NCBI RefSeq assembly: GCF_000283155.1
Contig: NW_004454179.1
Location: forward strand, 8,514,971-8,578,970
Source: Ceratotherium simum simum
Taxonomy: Eukaryota; Chordata; Mammalia; Perissodactyla; Rhinocerotidae
DNA: 64,000 nt
Direction: 5' to 3'
Below, piece after piece: positions 35,256 to 47,129 of the stretch (the first letter of the stretch is position 1; the number at the start of each line of letters is the position of its first letter). The notes under the pieces were generated by a model. It saw only the letters and a list, made by a program, of their open reading frames with translations, was not told the DNA's origin and searched no databases. Made by a program: the position numbers and the translations under genes.

Positions 35256-35705
35256 ATTTATTTAATTTTTGTTTTTGAATAAGTAATAGATTCACAAGGC
35301 TCAGAAATCAAAAGGAACAAAAGGATACGGTGAAAAGTCTCCCTCCCACCTCCATGTCCTAGTGACCTTATTCCCCTCCTTAGAGGCCAAAAATGTTATC
35401 AATGACTTTAAGCAAGTATAAGCAAAGCATATAACCACCCCCCCCCAGCACACATACATTTTTACACAAAGGTAATATTCTATACACATTTTTTTGACTT
35501 TTCTATTTTTCACCTAAATAATATATTTTGGAGATTGTATCATATTAATACACAAAGAGTTTCCTCTTTCTTTTTTAAGCCCCAGAATATTCTTTTACAT
35601 GCATATACCACGGTTTTTATTTAACCAATTCCCTATTAATTAACCATTAAGTTGTTTTCAACTTTTTGCTATTACAAACAAAGCAGCAATAAATAACCTT
35701 GTGGA
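35256..35705 (-). repeat. old L1 3' end, antisense
   Basis: 'taagtaatagattcacaagg', 'gtgaaaagtctccctcccac', then 'acttttgctattacaaacaa'-type sequence is an antisense L1 3' region. It includes a C8 run near 35439. Confidence 0.6.
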
Positions 35706-35724
35706 TTGGATGACTAAGAGAACC

Positions 35725-35785
35725 GAATTTTAAGCTCTAATACTGTGCAGTCATGTAGCCTCAGGCAAGTCAGTTAGGACTGTGA
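35725..35785 (+). repeat. MIR SINE fragment
   Basis: 'gcagtcatgtagcctcaggc' followed by 'aagtcagtta' is the MIR core. Confidence 0.5.
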
Positions 35786-35985
35786 CCTTTTAGAAATGGA
35801 AAGAATCTTAATGACCATTTGGTCTAGCATTTTCCTAAAGCATGTGCATGGAACATTAGTCCCAAAGGGTGTTCCCCTGGAAATTGATAGTAAACATTAG
35901 ACTCTGAGAAGACCACAGTGAACAAACATTATTTAATCAAGGGTTTCACAAATTTATTTAATAATGAGTTATTTTTTTCAGAGAC

Positions 35986-36328
35986 TGAGATGATTAATTT
36001 TAGGTGTTTTGGGATGAGATTAACTTTTAAATTGGTGAACTTTGAGTAAGCAGATTGCCCTCCATAATGTGAGTGGGCCTCATTCAATCAGTTGAAGGCT
36101 TAAATAGAACAAAAAGACTGAGTGTGAGAGAGAGAGCAAAAGGCAGTACACAGACTCCTTTGGACTTCACTTGCACCATTAGCTCTCCTGAGGCTCGAGC
36201 CTGCCACACTGCAGATTTGGACTTGCCAGTCTCCATAATAGTGTGAGCCAATTCCTTATAATGAATCTCTTTCTAAAGCTATACACATCCTATCAGTTCC
36301 ACTTCTCTGGAGAACTCCGACTAATACA
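35986..36328 (+). mobile_element. MLT2-like solo LTR (ERVL)
   Basis: Starts 'tgagatgattaattttaggt' and ends 'gaactccgactaataca'. Inside are MLT2 landmarks: 'aagcagattgccctccataa', 'tcattcaatcagttgaaggc', 'gacttgccagtctccataat', 'gtgagccaattccttataat'. Flanks GAGAC (35981-35985) and GGGAC (36329-36333) are a near-perfect 5-bp duplication, as expected for ERVL. No retroviral genes are adjacent. Confidence 0.9.
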
Positions 36329-36333
36329 GGGAC

Positions 36334-36840
36334 CAACTATTAACATGCTGTGGAATTAATGTTCTATAAAATAAACTTTGAGAAAAGGGAGTCTAGTCCC
36401 ATTTCCTCTTATTTTATAGCCATGAAATCAGAGAGGTTCAAGGTTTTGTATGTTCAGCATCTAATCCATGCTTGAACAGTAAGCTCAATAAATATTGTTT
36501 GATTTGCTTCAAACAGTCAGTTATTTGTCTAGGAAGATAATACAAACTGGTAAAATAAATTTTAAAAGATTTAAAGAATAGTAAATAAAAGATTGATGAG
36601 ACCAAGATAGGATATGATGAGTCATCAAATAAATTGCCCCATGCTGACTATAGGAGTTTAGAGATAGATGAAGGTGATTCAACATTTATAGACGAAGAGA
36701 GACTTAATATATGGGTCACAAAAGATGAATAGACTCAAGGGCAGAGGTGTGAGGGTTAGATGTTCCAGGAGTCAAGAAAACACAAGGCATGTTCTGGGCA
36801 TAATGGAAACCAGTTCGATTAGGCCTCCAGTCTTCATCAA
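36334..36840. other. no gene recognised
   Basis: Unique-looking AT-rich sequence. A short plus-strand frame at 36725-36973 runs into the L2 element and is not supported. Confidence 0.35.
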
Positions 36841-36844
36841 TATT

Positions 36845-37625
36845 CCTTTAGTTCTCTCACTCAGCAATTCATTATTGAGCACCTACTATTTACCAGGCAT
36901 CATTCTAAGTACTGGGCATACAGCCGTGAATAAGACAGACAATACCTCTGCTCTCATGGAACTTACATTCTAGAAGGGGGAGAAAATATAAGAAATAAAC
37001 CAATAAATATGTCAGATTGGGGATACATGCTATGAAAAAAATAAAGCAAGATGAAGGGGTTACAAAGAGTATTGGGCTGGGGAAAATTGCTGTTTTACAA
37101 AAGGTGGCCATGGAAGGCCACTTTGGTTAGGTGACATTGGAGCAGAGTCCTGAAAGAAATGAGAGAGTCATGCAGATTTCTGGGGGAAGAATATGCTAGG
37201 CAAAGAGAAAGCAAATGTAAAGATCAAAGATGGGAGCATGATTGTCATGTTCAAGGAACAGCCAGTAGGTGGGAGTAGAGTTGGGTAGGGGTAGGAGGGT
37301 GAGGCAGGAGATGAATTCAGGGAGCCAGTTAATGCAGGGGCTTACAGGCCATCTTAAGTGCTTTGGTTCTCATTCTAAGTCAGGTGAAGAGACATTGAAA
37401 GATTTTGAGCAGAGGAATGATAGGATCACTCTAGTTGCGTGTTGAAAATAGGCTATAGGTGGGAGTAAGGAGATCAGTTAAGAGGCTACTGCAATAGTCT
37501 GGGGAAGAAATGAAATTGTTTTGAATTTTGATGTTGTAGTGGGAATGGTTAGAAATGTTTGGAATCTGGATATATTTTGAAGGTAGAACTAACAGGATTT
37601 GCTGATGGCTTGCCTGATAATAGTG
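36845..37625 (-). repeat. L2 LINE, ORF2 end and 3' UTR, antisense
   Basis: One of the longest L2 remnants here. The plus strand shows 'cattgagcacctactattt', 'ggaacttacattctagaagg', 'gcagagtcctgaaagaaatg', 'tgtaggtaagctt'-like words, 'ttttgagcagaggaatgata' and 'ggatttgctgatggcttgcc'. These are the complement of the L2 3' UTR and the C-terminal part of ORF2. Confidence 0.88.
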
Positions 37626-37639
37626 TAGGACAAAGAGTT

Positions 37640-37745
37640 CTGCACAAGGAGGGAAAAATCCTGGGTTCTGGTCTTTGAGCAAGCCACATAACCCCTTTGG
37701 GCCTTACTTACCCCTTCCATAAAATGGGGTCATTAACTTCTTGCT
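37640..37745 (+). repeat. MIR SINE fragment
   Basis: 'gagcaagccacataacccct' then 'ccataaaatggggtcatt' is the MIR core and 3' part. Confidence 0.8.
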
Positions 37746-37819
37746 TAGAGTTAGGGGGCCAAGTCAAATGTCTCTTTAGGTGCCTCCAGTTGTAAAAGCT
37801 ATAAATTCGGTTTAGTCTG

Positions 37820-37965
37820 TGCCTCAAAATCAGTGCTCCATTATTTACTCTTTTGCATTTACCATTATAGTTTCATGTAGAGAACTGTATCTTCTCCACT
37901 ATATTGTAAATTCTGTGGAGACTGGGACCTTGTCTAATACCCCTATATATGACCCAGAGTTTATC
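37820..37965 (+). repeat. L2 LINE 3' fragment
   Basis: 'tatattgtaaattctgtgga' then 'gactgggaccttgtctaata' matches the L2 3' UTR. Confidence 0.5.
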
Positions 37966-38199
37966 AACTGATTGAGAATAACCAATCCTCTAATAACCCT
38001 AGGTGAATTATAGTGCTACATTTGGTTTGCTAATGGATTTTGCAATTCTTCATCTGTCACTACTTCTTTTACTTTTACTTGTGAATCTTTAAATTTAGTG
38101 CTTAAGAACAAGCCCCAGTTTCAAAGAACAAGAAAGGGAAGAGAAAGAGGAAGAAAATTCCAACTCGATAGTTGCTAGGTTGAGGTAGGTAAACAAGTT

Positions 38200-38800
38200 T
38201 AAAAAAGGCGTAGAAAAGAAGTTGAAAGTTTGACATGGGAGCTCAACTTGAAGGAGAGGTAAGATTTCATAACACAGAGAAGAGAAAGAAAGGCATCCCA
38301 GGAGAAGAAATAGCACCAGCATGAAAGTGCATGCTGTGGAAAAAGAACCACTGCCTCAGTTGGAACACAGCATGCCCAGGGGTGAGGGAGGCGGAAGAAT
38401 GGGGAGAAATAAAGCTGGAAAATAAGTGGCCTCCAGATTATCATCAGCCCTACAAGTTGTTCTAAAGTGTTGGTGTTACCAAGGAGAAAATGGGAAGCTA
38501 TCTTTAGAATGTCATCACCATGGTAGCAAGGCCTTAGGCCTATCCTGTTCTCCATTGTATTCTCAGTGCCTAGTGCATGCCTGGCAAATAGTAGCAGTTC
38601 AGTAAATAGTTACTGAATGAATCACTGTTTTTAAACAGAAGAATGATATAATCAGATGTGTGTTTTAGAAATATAACTGGTGGCAGTGATGAGAAGGTAC
38701 TGGCAAATAAGATAGACAAGAGGCAGGGAGACCAGCTAGTTAGCTGATTATCAACAGTCTGGGTGAGACTAAATAGGCCAGGTATACGATGATTTTTATT
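38200..38800 (-). repeat. L2 LINE antisense, split by a sense L2 tail
   Basis: Antisense L2 at about 38200-38520 and 38635-38800 ('aacagaagaatgatataatc'). It is interrupted by a plus-strand L2 3' end at about 38522-38628 ('gtgcctagtgcatgcctggc', 'tactgaatgaatca'). So one L2 inserted into another. Confidence 0.6.
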
Positions 38801-39450
38801 ATAATCATTTTTGTTAAATAGGATTTAAATAATTTAATGCTAATAACAACTATATTTCCTTTAAAAATATTAGCATGTAGGGGTTTTCAATAAATATTTG
38901 TAAAATTAATGTAGAAAAGACATTAATTAATTCTACATTACCTAATCTGCTTTGTTTGCTGATAGGTCAATCAATATGCAATAACAATGATACTAAGTTG
39001 CTGCAACTGATTAGTTTACTGTGGAGAATAATATTGTCTATGATGTATGCAAAACAGTTTCTGCTTTCCTGCAGTGATGGCTGGTTTACATAATTTTATT
39101 TACTAGACGACATCAAAGTCATGAAATTACAAAAGGCAAGAATGCAAGGGGCTATTTGTGAAAAGGTCAAGGATGTGAAGGAATTTCTTCACAAGGAAAC
39201 AGATTTTTCAACAGGACTAGAGAACAAATGAGAAACGGAAGTCCAGGCCTAGAAGGAGTAAGAACCAGGGAAAAAAAGCAATGAGAATGTGGGATAAGAT
39301 AGGAGAGGAGACAAAGGAAATGAAAGAGGTCAGGATTGAGAGATATTTAGAAAGGACTCAGACAGAACTAAATATTTGTCTTATGTAAAAAAGGATCTTC
39401 GTGTAACTGAGGAACAGATGCGGGTGATGCCACAAACAAACAAACAAAAA
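38801..39450. other. no gene recognised
   Basis: AT-rich sequence with no recognised family. Confidence 0.4.
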
Positions 39451-39454
39451 TTAG

Positions 39455-39632
39455 ACAGACTGGCTTTAAATCCAGAGCAAATCAGTGAAGCCCTCTGAGC
39501 CTTGCCTTCCTTACCAATAAAAAGGATATAGTAACACCAACCTTCCATGATTGTCGTGAGGATTAAATGAGATGATAGACGTAAAGTACAAGGCACATAA
39601 TAAGGGTGTGACACATATAGCTATTCACTCCA
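39455..39632 (+). repeat. MIR SINE
   Basis: 'ctggctttaaatccagagc', 'ttgtcgtgaggattaaatga', 'gtaaagtacaaggcacataa' follow the sense MIR body and tail. Confidence 0.85.
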
Positions 39633-39904
39633 TCAGGGAGAAGGCAAAGGGCTAGTTCTGTAGTAAAAAGGACTTGGGAAAGGGTAACCTGAGCTAATAG
39701 TCAGAAAGGGGAATTTTAGCATTTGACATTTTGGAAGCAGAGCAGAATCACAATGAATCATACTATTCATTTCTTATTCCTTCATGCCTCTTATGCCCCA
39801 GGTTAGACAGATATTTGATGATCTTCCCAACAAAGTCACGCATTTTCATGAAAAATTTAAAACAGAGCAAAAAAAGCTTAAAAGAGGTTATAAGGAATCA
39901 GGTC

Positions 39905-40580
39905 TAGCTACACAATTTGTGGGGTCCAGTGCAAAATGAAAATGCAAGACCCCTTGTTAAAAAATCATTAAGAATTTCAAGACAATGACAGCAGAGCATT
40001 AAACTGTGGGAGATCAAGATTTGGCCACCCTGAAATATATCTCTTTACCTTGATTGTTTTCTCTGAGGGACATTTGACCTCCCCCACTAACTGCCTAAAG
40101 AATTTGACATGGTGGCTCCTTCCTGGAACAGATCTTCTATCATGATGGCTGTAATGATAATGTAAAATAGATGTTACAATGGGAGGGGCACCAAGCCCCT
40201 TTTATCAAAAAAACTCTATCTCTCCCTGACCACATTATCTATAGACGACCCTGAAAAGAACTGTCTTCTTGCCCTCTGAGGTCCCAGACCACTACCCACC
40301 CCCAACACCTTCCTCGCCTTTAGCTACAATACTTAAGCAGGCAGCTTAGACAGAGGGACGAGTTGCTCATTTCTGAGTTTCTCCCATGTATACATGTTAT
40401 TAAACTTGGTAATATTTTCTCCTGCTAACCTGTCTTGTTGATTATTTGGCCAGCCATAAGAACCTTAAGGGAAAGGGCAGAGGGGGATTCTCACTCTCTC
40501 CCCACAAAACCAAGTACAAGGAAGGCCTTTCTGGGCAAGGAGCCCTGTGTCACACAGCCATTAAGCCAGCCTTGCAAGGA
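39905..40580 (+). repeat. ancient interspersed repeat split by an LTR
   Basis: The left part (39905-40004: 'acaatttgtggggtccagtg', 'caagaccccttgttaaaaaa', 'gacaatgacagcagagcatt') and the right part (from 40511: 'caagtacaaggaaggccttt', 'gagccctgtgtcacac') are consecutive parts of one common mammalian repeat that I recognise but cannot name. The LTR at 40005-40506 separates them. Confidence 0.65.
40005..40506 (+). mobile_element. solo LTR with 4-bp target duplication
   Basis: The ends TGTGGGAGA … TCTCCCCACA form an imperfect terminal inverted repeat with TG…CA. The flanks are AAAC (40001-40004) and AAAC (40507-40510), a 4-bp duplication typical of ERV1-class integration. A polyadenylation signal ATTAAA is at 40399-40404, followed by a U5-like stretch ending in the C-rich terminus. 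No retroviral gene is adjacent. The short frame 40446-40751 starts inside the LTR and is not a gene. Confidence 0.85.
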
Positions 40581-41555
40581 ATAAATCACATTGGCATTCA
40601 AGCGGTAATGTTCATGTCTCAAGGCTCTAAAAGTACAAGCATGGGGCCCTTAGCAATGTGTGTTCTAGGAGCATGTCAATTAACTGTGAAGGTTCTGGGG
40701 TCTTTAGACACATGGCATAGAGGAGCTAGTCACAGTGCCAGCTGGCCCTGAAATGCTAGTTGATGGCCAGTTGACATTAGAAAGGTTGGCACGAACTGCT
40801 TTTGAGACCTACATGAAATATAATCATACTTGCCTCCTTGGTTTTTCACATTTTAGTTAATTAAATTACCACTTGAAGACTGCAAGGAAACCACTGATTT
40901 AATTTTTTAAAAACCCTTCTAAGACATGTAAAACTTTTATTCTGGACCACCTGAGGTGGGTGCATTTCCAACTAATTTGAGGGAGATGGCAATGTCTCCT
41001 CAAATCCGACATCTCCTAATGTGCATACTAAAGGCAGGCCCAGCCTTGGGAAAATTGGTCACATTATAAGGGATAAGTTTGTTTTCAGCACTTCCGGTTT
41101 TCATCTCCCTTTAACTGCCCTCCTAGTGAATGTTAACAAGAAAGAAAAGCCCTCTTAGAAAAAACATCATAAATTGTCATATTTTTCAATGGTTTAAACC
41201 TACTAGAGACAAAATGTATAGATAGCAAGTACTCTTGAATATTATTTCCCTATTGTCTTCATTTTCCTACCTTTTTCCTGTTCCTGTTCCTCTGCTGTTT
41301 TATTTTCGTCTGCTTCACCTCCTTCTTTATTTATATCCAATGTAAATATAATACCAGATTACAAAGTGGCTCATTCTGTTACCACCCAATTGATTAGACA
41401 GTGAACCAATCTTGTTTTCAATCTATTTACAGATGCTTAATTCACCTCTATGGGTAGAATATTAAAAAGCAGCACCAGCACCATTATTACAGTGACATTT
41501 GACAATTACTGTCTTGTTTCTATTGGGAATAGAATTGTAACTAGAACTAAAACGG
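40581..41555. other. no gene recognised
   Basis: No family or exon recognised. AT-rich from 41150 on. Confidence 0.4.
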
Positions 41556-41559
41556 AACC

Positions 41560-41760
41560 TAGAGATGACTCAGTTTACACACCTAATTTTACAGATTAGA
41601 CACAACTTCAGAGAGACAGACTTGCCCAGGCCGAGCTCAGGCACAGGTGGAGAGCAGGACTGGCAGTTCAAACCAATAAACCATACCATGGAACTGAACA
41701 GAAGGAGCACAGGGCCTGTCACGTAGTGAGTACTCAATAAGTATGAATCCAACTGAGTAA
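41560..41760 (-). repeat. MIR SINE fragment with L2/MIR tail
   Basis: 'cctaattttacagattagac' and 'acttgcccaggccgagctca' are antisense MIR. A plus-sense tail follows at 41705-41755 ('gtagtgagtactcaataagt'), so two fragments may be joined. Confidence 0.6.
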
Positions 41761-41764
41761 AGAA

Positions 41765-42300
41765 ATGAAGGAAGACATGAAATTCTAGAAACCTACGTTC
41801 GAGTAAAAGCTTCGCTACTAACTAAATATATTAATTATTATATTATAATAAAGATAACAAATTGATTAAATTATTTAACCTTTTTCAATCTCTTTTTCAT
41901 TATCTACAAAACAGAATAATAATATTGTTTTGACCAAAAGCATAGTTCCAGGAACAATATTCTTAACACGTGCTATAATGTAATTTTTATTAATTAAAAA
42001 CAATGTAACTTTGGCGACACTGTTGGAAAGTTAAAAAGTGTTTTATTTAAGGTTATTCTTTTTCAGAGGGCCTAAAAAACATCTTGTTATCTAACACCTT
42101 GGCCTTGAAACTTTTATATTTTATGCTCAGGGGCAAGTTGTGATATAGAATAGACCTGAATTGTCTCCCCACCGCACTGTTAAGGGTGTTCTTCAGGAAC
42201 AAAGATGTATTTTATGGTGTGATAGGGAAGGTATCTGAAAAGTAACCTTGTAGTTATCGTTGTTCTACTTTTCTGCCAGTTGGAACAGATTCAGCTTTAA
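41765..42300. other. no gene recognised
   Basis: AT-rich, with no family recognised. Confidence 0.4.
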
Positions 42301-42600
42301 CATTTATTGACTGTCTCCCATTTACAATGATCTATGTTTGATATTAGGTTGAACCACATGAAATTGCCTGTCTTGTGGGTCAAAAACTGTTGAGTACTGG
42401 CAATTTCATATGCTTCACCCTAACATATGTTATCTCCCTTTTCTCTTACAACTATTCTATGAGGTATATGATATTACTCTTATTTTACAGATGAAGAAAT
42501 CAGGCTCAAAAATTAAATTGACCTGCCTAGAGCCCTACAACTTGTCAATAGCAGATTATAGCGAGAAACCTAAGATCTCTGGATTCCAAGTAGAATGGTA
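42300..42600 (-). repeat. MIR SINE
   Basis: 'tcttacaactattctatgag', 'gtatatgatattactcttat', 'ttacagatgaagaaatcagg', then 'agatctctggattccaagta' give a long antisense MIR. Confidence 0.88.
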
Positions 42601-42609
42601 TTTCTTCCA

Positions 42610-43705
42610 TACTACAAAATAATACATAAATTAAAAAAACAGTGATTCAGTAATGTAATAAAAGTGGGCAGATGTTGGGAAGACTCAGTGGGCTAAGAAG
42701 CCCTAAGACTCTCCAAAGAAGTTGAGAAGTAGAGCAGTGAAATAAAATAATTACCTACAAAAATATACCAGTTCCCTTCCTCTTGGAGACACTGGAATTA
42801 TAGTTTCAACAGTATATGTCGTAAGGCAGAGAGCAAAGGAGGCAAGTAACAGCTACCATGTGACTTCAGGGTACCCACAAGGCAGCAACTAATTTAATCT
42901 GAGTAAACAGAGGTAGAGATACTGGAGAGGAGACAAAGGAAAGAGACTGGGGTAGAGTCAAGAGGATTTTCCTGTCTATCTGCTAAAGTCACACCAGTGT
43001 AGCTCTTGGAACACTGAAGTTTAACATGAACACAGAAGCAAGTGAGTAGAAAGCAATTGTTGATTGAATAGATTCTGCAAAATGATGTTGTGCCAGAATA
43101 ATCAACAGCGTTTTGCAATCTGTCCACTAAATGTCTGATATATGGGTTGTACATTATTTTCTGTTAATTAAAATTCTTAGTAGTATGATTGTAGTAAAAA
43201 TGCTTGTCTTTACAGATGTTCCCAGAAGTACTGGGAAAGAGAATATGCCATCCAGCAATATTCCATGAATCTATGAAAGGGGAATTCATAAAAACTATAT
43301 GGATCATGATATTAGACAAATATTTCACTATCTTTTTTTCTCTCACATTCAAACTCTGGCCAATATCAGTCCAGGCAAAATAAAATAAGATAAAATAAAA
43401 TAAAATGTCTCCAGACAGTCATATGTGTCCTTTCTGTATATCTTCTCCAGTTGTCTCTACAGTGATTTAATGAGTACTGATCATACACCACACAGAACAT
43501 CAACTGAAGTTATGGAAGGGAGACTAAGAAAGACTCTTCTTTCTGCTGGTACCCACAACCCCTTTCTGTCTCTTGTTACACAAGAATAAATTAATTTCCA
43601 TTAAGATTGTTGGGCCTTTATGTGTTCTACTTCGAAGGCATTTAAAAACAGGGCTTGGAGGCACGGGAGTTAGTAGTGTGGTGTGAGGGCAAGAGGAAGT
43701 GATGT
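42610..43705. other. no gene recognised
   Basis: Contains an (AAAAT)n-like simple repeat at 43376-43405. Short frames on the minus strand have no domain. Confidence 0.4.
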
Positions 43706-43711
43706 TCAAAC

Positions 43712-43890
43712 CTAGTTCTTAACATAGGGTCTTTGGATTCCTTATGAGGTCCATGAATGGGCCCCAGGGAATTCATAAAAACCTTGAAATACTATGTAAA
43801 ATTATGTGTGTGTGTATTTCTGCACATACACATATGCTTTTTTCTAAGAAAATCAATAGTTTTCATCAGAATTGAAAAAGGATTTACCTT
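43712..43890 (+). mobile_element. probable non-autonomous DNA transposon fragment
   Basis: 'gggtctttggattccttatg', 'aggtccatgaatgggcccca', then 'ccttgaaatactatgtaaaa' and 'gtttcatcagaattg'-like words match a common mammalian MER-type DNA repeat. The name is uncertain. Confidence 0.5.
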
Positions 43891-43899
43891 AAAAAGTGT

Positions 43900-46130
43900 C
43901 TTAAACCCAAAGAAGTAGCACTGGAGATCTGGCTTCTGTGGTAAGTGGACAAGGACCTGGGAAATCTCATTTGACCTGGAGGTCTCTCCTGGGACCTCAA
44001 GTCCTACAAGCCCATAGTCTGCCCACTCACTAGGCTGGGTCCACTGGTTTTCTTAAGCTCTGAAAGATTGCTGCTGTGGGCAATGTTATTGATTTGCCCT
44101 GTCTGGAACAGAAGCTTTATGCTCTCCTTACAGCAAAACTTGACTCTTCATGAATTAAAGCGTCCCCCATGCCATAGGGAAATCACCGTCTCTTCACACA
44201 AGGCATGCCAAATATCCAAAAAGGAAGGGCATTTTCCAAACCAGCTGGCCAACTCCCTCTTTGTCCCCCTCTCAGCCTGTTAGGCTAACCCCAAATTTAC
44301 AAAATTATCCACACAGAACAGAAAATGCAAATATTAAAGTGCTCATAATGTTCGGCCATGTTTTTCATGTGATTCACATTAAAATATCTTATGTAAAAGT
44401 TGAACAAGCATTGAAAAAACTATACTAGCTATGCACAATGTAAATGAATTTTTAAAAATTATAGAAAATTTTAATTCTTTGACTCCTATAGGCCAAGTCT
44501 AGAACTTTAACAGAAGTGTTTGTTGGTGGTGGTTTTTTTGGTACCCTTAACTTTGTTTCCTTTTTTTTATACGAAATGAAGTGGGAAGAGAGAAAAAAAG
44601 AGGAAAAATGACAGGAAACAGCTCTCCTCCTCTGCACCAAAACACCAGCTGAAAACCACAGTTTTCTAACCCAATATATTCTGTTTGGGAAACTCCCTTA
44701 TCCCAGAAACAGCCATGTAACTCTAGACAATAATGAAATTATATCCTGCACATGCTCAAAACCATCCTCCACAGCTTCTAACGACATTAATTTTTTTTTT
44801 TCCTCTTTGCTTTCCTGAACTCTCTCAGGAGATTTTGTTCCTTAGAAAGGAGCCTAACTATGATTTTCAGAGAAGGTGATGATGGTGGTGATGGTGGGCA
44901 CAGATGTGGTAACATAAGTTTATCAGGACCTCTAGTTTCAGCTACCATAAATTTGGGAGCTGGGATAAGAGTGCTTGACTTTTTATCTAAGAGAGGAGGA
45001 AGCGGCCACTTTTCCTAACGAGAACAAATGTCTTTCAGGGTAAATGATTCACACAGAGCACTCAGTCCTTTCTCGTATGACAGTAGTTGGGCTCACTCTC
45101 ATTTGTCATCAAGAGACTGGTCATTTCTAAACTTCTTAAGAGGAAAGATTTAAGCTGCTCCTGAAATTACACAAGTGCATTCAATTTTATTTTGCAAACC
45201 TTCAACTGGTGTCTCTTAATTTTTCCAAGAAAAAGGTAAATAGTAAATAATAATAATATAATGTTTTTACTGAGATCAAGTTTGAAAGTGTTGCTCACAA
45301 AGATCACCTGAGATGATAAAGTGGAATATATTACCAGAAATTGAAAATTGGGGATGACTTTGAATATCTGTATGATTTTCCCAGATGTTATCAGGCATGG
45401 TTTATCCCTGGAAATCAGAGTTCTGATGGTGGTAAATATAACGATGGTTCTATGAGACGCTGGGATCCAGTCACCTGTGAGATTGCCATGTTCTGTAATC
45501 CTAGAATCCAAACTCCCAAATGAATATAATCAACACTGCATGTAATCTGAGGAATACAATCAAACAAACATGCTCACTGCGCAGAGGAAGCCTGAAAGTC
45601 AAACATCCACACTGAGGTAATACAGATCTCAAAGGGATTAAATGACACCAGAGACAAATGTATCAAGTTGTTGTGGCAACTGATCCAAAGTGGGGTCCAG
45701 CTGTTCCCAGTCTGTTTTCCCAACATCAGAGGCTATTCACTCAAGGCAAACCATAAAAATACCTCCTTGCTCATAAAAAAAGACATTCACTGACTGGTAA
45801 GCCAGATTGTTCGTCTCCTCAGGCTATGGGCTGCCTTTCCCCATTCGCTCTTGTCTTCTGCTCATCAGAGTAGGATTTGGAGACAATCCTGCCAACAATC
45901 ACACTTGGGTTCCCTAATTCAAAAGACAGGCAGTTCACCTCAGAAGAGGAGGGTAGCATGTGACTCATCCACCCACAACCGCACACAAACTCAATTATCA
46001 TCTTCTAGAACCACTTCTTTGGACCAGGTGTTTATACTCAGCTTGTCTGGGCAAATGCTTTCAAAGTACATTCAAGTGGAAGCTGACCTATTTTTTCTCT
46101 ATAAAATAGATTATGAAATACACTCATCAA
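43900..46130. other. no gene recognised
   Basis: About 2.2 kb of largely unique sequence. Frames such as 45341-45523 plus and 45167-45511 minus overlap on opposite strands and carry no domain. A short GATGGT-rich stretch lies at 44876-44898. Confidence 0.4.
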
Positions 46131-46137
46131 AAAGAAC

Positions 46138-46595
46138 TAGTGAAAGAAATAGTGTAGTAGAACAAGTATGGACTCTTCTCTGTGAACCGACCTCAGTTAA
46201 ATCCTGGACCACCATTTACTAGCTGTGACTACTTAGACATGTTAAGTGCTCTCTCTGAAGCTTACTTTCCTCATCTGAGGAAGATGGTGTTAATGATATA
46301 ATGATATTTGTCTTGTCAGGGCACTACTTCTCAGATTTTAATATGCATATGAAACACCCGGGAGAATCTTATTAGCGCGCAGATTCGGACTCAGTAACTG
46401 GTCTGGGGTGGGGCCCAAGAGTCTGCATTTCTAACAACTCTCAGGCAATGCTGATCCTGCTGATCTGGACCCCACTTTGAGTAGCAAGGTAGTTAGGTCT
46501 TTCAAGGATTAACATTATAAAAAGCAGCTACAACAATATTTGGCACATGGAAGGCTTTCAGTTAGTGCTCTTCCCTTTTATTTTCATCATCCTCA
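46138..46595 (+). repeat. MIR SINE split by MER5A
   Basis: The MIR body at 46138-46315 ('gtatggactcttctctgtga', 'ccatttactagctgtgacta', 'tttcctcatctgaggaagat') and MIR tail at 46496-46595 ('acaatatttggcacatggaa', 'ggctttcagttagtgctctt') flank the DNA element at 46316-46495. Confidence 0.85.
46316..46495 (+). mobile_element. MER5A-like hAT element
   Basis: 'cactacttctcagattttaa', 'aacacccgggagaatcttat', 'ctggtctggggtggggccca', 'tctgcatttctaacaactct', then 'ccactttgagtagcaag' match MER5A end to end. Non-autonomous, inserted in a MIR. Confidence 0.9.
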
Positions 46596-47129
46596 CCCCA
46601 CACAATATATTACATAAAGCACTAACTATGTATACAGAGCTTCAATTCCTCAGAGGATTTGCAGTTTGAGACAGCCAAAATAGAATTCTAATAACATAAA
46701 ATCTCTCACTCTTTTCTCCTAAAATTAAAAGAGACATGGAAAGAAAAAATGGTTAGACTGGTTGGGAATATTGGAAAGAAAGTGGCTGTGCTTTGACCAT
46801 AGCAGCCTTTCAGATAATAACTACTGAGAGATTAATAAAGCAACTGAAGACATGGGAACAGTGGTCCTATCTCCCATTTAACTTCGTAAAAATTTTAATA
46901 TAACACAGTTTACACCTTTTTTATGACTCTTGCCAAGGAAGGAAATTGATTCAGAGACAATAAATAAATTTTTTCATCTAAAGGAAGTATGTAAAAAAGT
47001 CAAGAATATGTATGGAGGAAAATAGCAATTTCAAAAAGGCACCATAATATTCATGGGCTCTGTGGATCATTTTGAAAGATTCTACAACATATTGAACATT
47101 TAGAAATGTGACTTCAATAAAAATGATAA

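Noticed and set aside
45341..45523. 60-codon plus-strand frame with mixed composition
   Set aside because: Unrecognised sequence, no splice signals at the right places, and overlapped by a longer antisense frame. Too short to support.
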